Assembly (NCBI RefSeq): GCF_004362015.1 | Contig: NZ_SNWW01000002.1 | Location: 310,001 to 374,000, forward strand | Reading direction: 5' to 3' | DNA length: 64,000 nt | DNA from: Flavobacterium chryseum | GTDB taxonomy: Bacteria > Bacteroidota > Bacteroidia > Flavobacteriales > Flavobacteriaceae | In this document: positions 59,875 to 64,000 of the stretch, one piece after another | Layout: every line of letters begins with the position of its first letter | Position numbering within the stretch: position 1 is the first letter of the stretch | The notes under the pieces: generated by a model | Told to the model about the DNA's origin: nothing | The model's input: the letters and a program-made list of their open reading frames with translations, nothing else | Databases searched by the model: none | Translations under genes and position numbers: made by a program

Positions 59875-62265
59875 ATGATGCAAAAGAAAAATTCTATTTT
59901 ATTAGCCTTACTTACCGTGTTGCTCTTTGCATCACATTCTTACTCGCAAAACGCTGTTCCAAAAAAAGATAGTTTAAAAACGGATAGCATAAAAAATAAA
60001 AGTTCTAAAACAGGCAGCAAATCAAAACTATTTGAAGAAACCACAACAGACAGCGATTATTTGATGGCAATTGAAAAAGCCGGCGCTGTAATGGAATCTG
60101 CTTATAATGATGCCGATTTTGATGGCGCAAGTCACCATTTATTTGGAGAAATAAGAAGAACACAAAGCAAACTCGATTTAATTTTAAACAGTTTGAGCGG
60201 TGCAAATCCGAACGTGCGAAACCAGCAAATGTATCGTATTGTACTGAAAGAAATTCAGCAGGAACTTGACGATCAGAATAATGATATCAATTTACGCAAT
60301 CAGAATCTTGAAAAAATTAAAGCCCGATTTATTGAGCTTCGTAAAGATAAAACTTTAATGAGTCTTGTAAAAGACACTATAAAGCGTAAGCAGTTTAAAA
60401 AAGAATTTGGAAATCTTAGAAAAAGATACAAAGCAACAGATAGCCTGATGACTAAAAATCAGGGGATTTTAAATAGCAATAAACGATTAACTGTTCAGCG
60501 AAAAATTGCAGTTTCGAATGCTTTAATTACTGTAGAGGGCAAGCTTGAGAAGTCTGGAATTAGTATGCTTAAAAAAGAATATCCTTTTTTATGGAGTATC
60601 AACGATTCTATTCCTAAAAAACAAGTTGGCCAAAATATCAAATCAAAAATAATTATTGAAGAAAGTGTTGCCTCTTATTATTTGAGCTATCGTGCTGGCG
60701 GACTGATTACTTTGGCTTTTTTAATGGGAATTTTGGGTTGGTACATAAAACGCAATCTAAATTATTTAAAAGAAAAAGGTCACCTGGATAAACTTACTTC
60801 TTTTAATTTTAAATATCTTAACAGAGGCATCATAATTCCGGTTATTGTAATTGGTCTTAATATTGCCATTGTTGGCAATTTATACGCTCCGGCATTTTTT
60901 ATAGAAATGCTTCATCTTATTTTACTTGCGAGCATTACGGTACTTTTCAAAAATAAATGGTCAGGAAAATCAATGCGAAACTGGCTGTTGCTTTTAGGAT
61001 TGTTCTTTGCACTTTGTTTCCTTGATTTATTTATTGGAGTTGGTTTATTTCAGCGTTGTTGTTTTATTGCGATTAATATTTTTGGAATTCGTTATGGTTT
61101 GGTGCAAATCAGAAGCATTAAAGATCAATTATATATAAAAGGTTTCTTTAAATGGGCCAGTGTTATTTTTATTGTATTAAACGGTTTGTCTATACTTTAC
61201 AATATTTTCGGAAGAGTTTCTCTTTCTAATATGCTTAGTTTAACCGCTTTTATATCGCTTACACAAATTGTAGCACTTAGTGTTTTGCTGAAAATTATTC
61301 TGGAAATCATTATTTTACAGATATATACAACTAGACTTAAACGTGATATCGAAAAACTTTTTGATCACGAAAGTTTATCTGATACGCTAAAAAAACCATT
61401 TATCATCGTTATAAGTTATATGTGGCTTGTGGTAATTGCTTCCAATTTAAATATTTGGGAATCTTTACATACTTCATTAGGATCAGTGCTTACGCATCCT
61501 AATACAATTGGCAGCATTACATTTACGTTAGGAAATATTGTATTGTTCTTTATTATTATCTGGACAGCGCATTTATTGCAGAAATATGTAGCGTACTTTT
61601 TTGGTGAAATTGATGATGAAAACGAAGAAAACATTAATAAAAGACAACATTCTAAATTACTAATTACGCGACTGGTTGTCTTAATTGTAGGTTATCTTTT
61701 GGCCGTTGCTGCATCCGGAATGCCTTTGGATAAATTAAGTATTCTTTTAGGAGCTTTAGGTGTCGGTGTTGGACTTGGATTGCAAAATGTGGTAAACAAC
61801 TTTGTTTCGGGTATTATTTTAATTTTTGATAAACCAATTCAAATTGGGGATGTTATTGATATAAGTTCTGAATCTGGCCGTGTAAAATCGATGGGACTTC
61901 GTACAACGAAAATCAATGCTCCAAATGGTGCCGAAATCATTATTCCGAATGGAAATTTATTATCTCAAAACATCACAAACTGGACGTATACTGACAATTT
62001 TAAATTGGTAGAAATTTCGATTGAAGTTACCGGAGATATTGATCCTGAAGACATTAATATTATTATAAATGAATCTTTAGAAAATCTTCCGTTAGTAAAT
62101 AATGCTAAACCTTCTCAGATTTATTACACTGCTATTTCTGACGGAAAATTCAAAATCCTGGTCAAATTCTGGTGCAGTATTTACCGTACCGAAGAAACTG
62201 TTAGTACAGCAAGACAAGTTATGTTTAGTAATTTTAAAGCTAAAGGATTAACTTTTTCATCATAA
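59875..62265 (+). CDS. MscS-family mechanosensitive channel with periplasmic extension
   Basis: 796 aa. Signal peptide ending near SYSQ, then about 230 residues of charged helical sequence (coiled coil, periplasmic), several transmembrane helices (about 275-540), and a C-terminal MscS pore: GALGVGVGLGLQNVVNNFVSGIILIFDKPIQIGDVIDI followed by beta domain VKSMGLRTTKINAPNGAEIIIPNG. Resembles the MscK/YbdG-like large members. It opens on membrane tension to release osmolytes. No close operon partners. Confidence 0.92.
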   Translation: MMQKKNSILLALLTVLLFASHSYSQNAVPKKDSLKTDSIKNKSSKTGSKSKLFEETTTDSDYLMAIEKAGAVMESAYNDADFDGASHHLFGEIRRTQSKLDLILNSLSGANPNVRNQQMYRIVLKEIQQELDDQNNDINLRNQNLEKIKARFIELRKDKTLMSLVKDTIKRKQFKKEFGNLRKRYKATDSLMTKNQGILNSNKRLTVQRKIAVSNALITVEGKLEKSGISMLKKEYPFLWSINDSIPKKQVGQNIKSKIIIEESVASYYLSYRAGGLITLAFLMGILGWYIKRNLNYLKEKGHLDKLTSFNFKYLNRGIIIPVIVIGLNIAIVGNLYAPAFFIEMLHLILLASITVLFKNKWSGKSMRNWLLLLGLFFALCFLDLFIGVGLFQRCCFIAINIFGIRYGLVQIRSIKDQLYIKGFFKWASVIFIVLNGLSILYNIFGRVSLSNMLSLTAFISLTQIVALSVLLKIILEIIILQIYTTRLKRDIEKLFDHESLSDTLKKPFIIVISYMWLVVIASNLNIWESLHTSLGSVLTHPNTIGSITFTLGNIVLFFIIIWTAHLLQKYVAYFFGEIDDENEENINKRQHSKLLITRLVVLIVGYLLAVAASGMPLDKLSILLGALGVGVGLGLQNVVNNFVSGIILIFDKPIQIGDVIDISSESGRVKSMGLRTTKINAPNGAEIIIPNGNLLSQNITNWTYTDNFKLVEISIEVTGDIDPEDINIIINESLENLPLVNNAKPSQIYYTAISDGKFKILVKFWCSIYRTEETVSTARQVMFSNFKAKGLTFSS

Positions 62266-62285
62266 AAAGAGCTTCTTCTGAAAAT

Positions 62286-62322
62286 CAAAAAGCCTTCAAA
62301 TTATTTGAAGGCTTTTTTTTAA
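62286..62322. terminator. Terminator between MscS and GNAT genes
   Basis: AAAAAGCCTTCAAA / TTTGAAGGCTTTTTTTT hairpin between convergent genes. Confidence 0.85.
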
Positions 62323-62324
62323 TA

Positions 62325-62615
62325 TCACTTTTGCCAGATGTCAGCATATTCATCCGGATGTCTTGTAAATTGTGCAAAAACATACGGACAAAGTGGTTTT
62401 ACAGTATATTTATGTTCGCGAACATAAGCAACCATGGCATCCAAAAGCAATTTTGCATATCCTTTTCCGTTGTATTTTTCATCAACTTCTGTATGATAAA
62501 CTGTCAGGATTGTACCTGAAATACTAAGCACCATTTCGCCTATTTTTTCCTCATTTTCAATTAATTGAAAACCTCCATGCTGCTTTTCGTCTAGTTTTAA
62601 TTTTATTTCCGGCAT
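62325..62615 (-). CDS. GNAT-like small N-acetyltransferase (YjdJ/COG2388-like)
   Basis: 96 aa. The acetyl-CoA motif is VDEKYNGKGYAKLLLDAMVAYVRE and the PLCPYVFAQFTRHPDEYADI ending is standard for this compact family. The substrate is unknown. Divergent from the thiolase gene, with a 330-base gap. Confidence 0.9.
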   Translation of the reverse strand: MPEIKLKLDEKQHGGFQLIENEEKIGEMVLSISGTILTVYHTEVDEKYNGKGYAKLLLDAMVAYVREHKYTVKPLCPYVFAQFTRHPDEYADIWQK

Positions 62616-62946
62616 CTTTTTTCTATATATTAATTTTGGTAAAATTCTTTTTAACGGATTTCAATTTACGAAATATTGCTAATTCCTGCTGCTTTTTATT
62701 ATACAAAAACTTTTTTTAATCTTTTTAGATAGAACTTATTTAGTTATTTAAAAATAGCTGTAAAACAAATTTTAACTTTGTATTTAATGTCGAAAATAAA
62801 GAAATGCATGTTTCGTAAACAGGATTTAAATGGTAAATTTAGCGTTATAAATTCTCATTATTTAAATGTATAATACTAATTATTTATAATTATACTTTTA
62901 GTGCCAAATAAAGTAAAACAGACAATATAAATTTAAAAATAACAAG
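62616..62946. other. AT-rich gap with the thiolase promoter
   Basis: No gene seen. TACTTTTA near 62895 resembles a -7 box, with AT-rich sequence around it; nothing else was recognised. Confidence 0.5.
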
Positions 62947-64000
62947 ATGGAAAATCAGGGTAATATTAGAAGAGTTGCTATTGTAGGTTATAACCGAATT
63001 CCTTTTGCAAGGGCAAACACTTTTTATTCAGACGTTAGTAATTTACAAATGATGACCGCTACTCTTGATGGTCTTATCAATAAATATAATCTTCAGGGAA
63101 AATTGCTTGGAGAAGTTGTTGGCGGTGCTGTAATCAAACATGTGTCTGATAATAATTTGATTCGGGAATCTGTAATGAGAACTTCTCTTGATCCTGCAAC
63201 TCCAGCCTGCGATTTGCAACAAGCTTGTGATACAGGAATTGAAAGTGCTATTTATATTGCCAATAAAATTGCGCTCGGCCAGATCGAATCCGGAATTGCG
63301 TGCGGCGTAGATTCTATTAGTGATATGCCAATTGCGGTGAGCGAAAATCTTAGAAAAATATTACTTCAGGCGAGAAAAGCAAAATCATTGGGCGAAAAAA
63401 TAAAATTGTTTTTAAAACTAAGACCTAAAGATCTTTCGCCATTAGTTCCAAGAAATGAAGAAGCCCAAACCGGACTTTCGATGGGTGGACATACTGAAAT
63501 TACGGCCAAATATTATAAAATTCCGAGAGAAGACCAGGATGAGTTGGCGTTAAAAAGTCATTTGAATATGGCAAAAGCCTATGATGAAGGTTTTTTTGAT
63601 GATATGATTACACCTTTTAACGGACTTGACAGAGATAATAATCTTAGAAAAGACAGTACGTTAGAAAAGTTAGCGAAATTAGCTCCGGCTTTTGATAAAG
63701 TAAACGGAACATTAACAGCAGGAAATTCAACGCCGCTTACAGATGGCGCTTCGAGTATTTTATTGGCAAGCGAAGAATGGGCTAAAGAAAACGGATTACC
63801 TATTTTAGCGTACATCACGCACGCAGAAGTAGCTGCCATTGAATATGTAAAAAACCAGCAAAACTTATTATTAGCGCCTTTATTTGCTGCATCCAGAATG
63901 CTCGAAAAAGCAAACTTAACGTTACAGGATTTTGATTATTATGAAATTCACGAAGCTTTTGCCGCTCAGGTTTTGGCCACTTTAAAAATTTGGGAAAGCC
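62947..64000 (+). CDS. Acetyl-CoA C-acyltransferase (thiolase), partial at window end
   Basis: 351 codons are in view; the C-terminus is outside. The nucleophilic cysteine is Cys94 in LQQACDTGIES, GNSTPLTDGASSILLAS is in place, and YYEIHEAFAAQ carries the active-site histidine. It resembles the FadI/trifunctional-type thiolases of fatty acid beta-oxidation. The remaining motif with the second cysteine lies past the edge. Confidence 0.93.
   Translation, partial: MENQGNIRRVAIVGYNRIPFARANTFYSDVSNLQMMTATLDGLINKYNLQGKLLGEVVGGAVIKHVSDNNLIRESVMRTSLDPATPACDLQQACDTGIESAIYIANKIALGQIESGIACGVDSISDMPIAVSENLRKILLQARKAKSLGEKIKLFLKLRPKDLSPLVPRNEEAQTGLSMGGHTEITAKYYKIPREDQDELALKSHLNMAKAYDEGFFDDMITPFNGLDRDNNLRKDSTLEKLAKLAPAFDKVNGTLTAGNSTPLTDGASSILLASEEWAKENGLPILAYITHAEVAAIEYVKNQQNLLLAPLFAASRMLEKANLTLQDFDYYEIHEAFAAQVLATLKIWES

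Overview
The window looks like a chromosomal segment of a Flavobacterium or close Flavobacteriaceae relative. It is AT-rich. Many start codons lie just downstream of the Bacteroidetes promoter signature TAnnTTTG, often with TTG about 20 bases further upstream. One secreted enzyme ends in a type IX secretion (T9SS) sorting domain, and LytS/LytTR pairs, RND efflux and families such as DUF1223, DUF2024 and DUF3861 are present. No rRNA, tRNA, CRISPR array or intact insertion sequence was seen.

Layout. 1-4.3 kb: the upstream part of a siderophore operon on the minus strand (PLP decarboxylase, flavin N-hydroxylase, membrane acyltransferase running off the left edge) and a LuxR-type regulator; both transcription units carry the same 17-bp palindrome. 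4.5-12.9 kb: two exported thioredoxin-fold proteins, DoxX, an SDR, an AraC regulator, two DUF1223 paralogues and a LytS/LytTR pair. 12.9-26.5 kb: a detoxification-type region with two Asp-nucleophile alpha/beta hydrolases under near-duplicate promoters, a frameshifted cupin, a five-gene operon (YceI, tautomerase, SDR, NTF2-like, nitronate monooxygenase) next to a Crp/Fnr regulator, SDR genes paired with HxlR and TetR regulators that have visible operators, a type I restriction (hsdR) remnant, OsmC and a Ser hydrolase. 26.7-37.8 kb: OxyR, a MarR/GNAT pair, fatty-acid desaturase, a secreted T9SS sugar-dehydrogenase-like protein, methyltransferase, luciferase-like oxidoreductase and a Na+/H+ antiporter. 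37.9-45.7 kb: an RND tripartite efflux pump divergent from a second LytS/LytTR pair. 46-48.8 kb: dienelactone hydrolase, a GlxA-type AraC regulator and an isochorismatase-like hydrolase. 49-54.5 kb: a compact redox/regulatory island with two 77-aa CPVC mini-thioredoxins, an exported protoglobin, a MocR regulator, a MarR regulator with a four-cysteine tail, DUF2024, a YggS PLP-homeostasis protein and an AAA+ ATPase. 54.5-64 kb: a large repeat-containing lipoprotein, AraC/NmrA genes, an MscS channel, a small GNAT and the start of a thiolase.

The most interesting candidate for an undescribed system is the 49-54.5 kb island. The two mini-thioredoxin promoters, 3.8 kb apart and in opposite orientation, match base for base over a composite element: an AAACTGGAT box, a palindrome of the TTAG...CTAA type, and a TAnnTTTG box. 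The same CTGGA box recurs upstream of yggS. This suggests one regulon controlled jointly by the MocR and four-Cys MarR proteins encoded between them. Intergenic regions also hold several families of dispersed inverted repeats.
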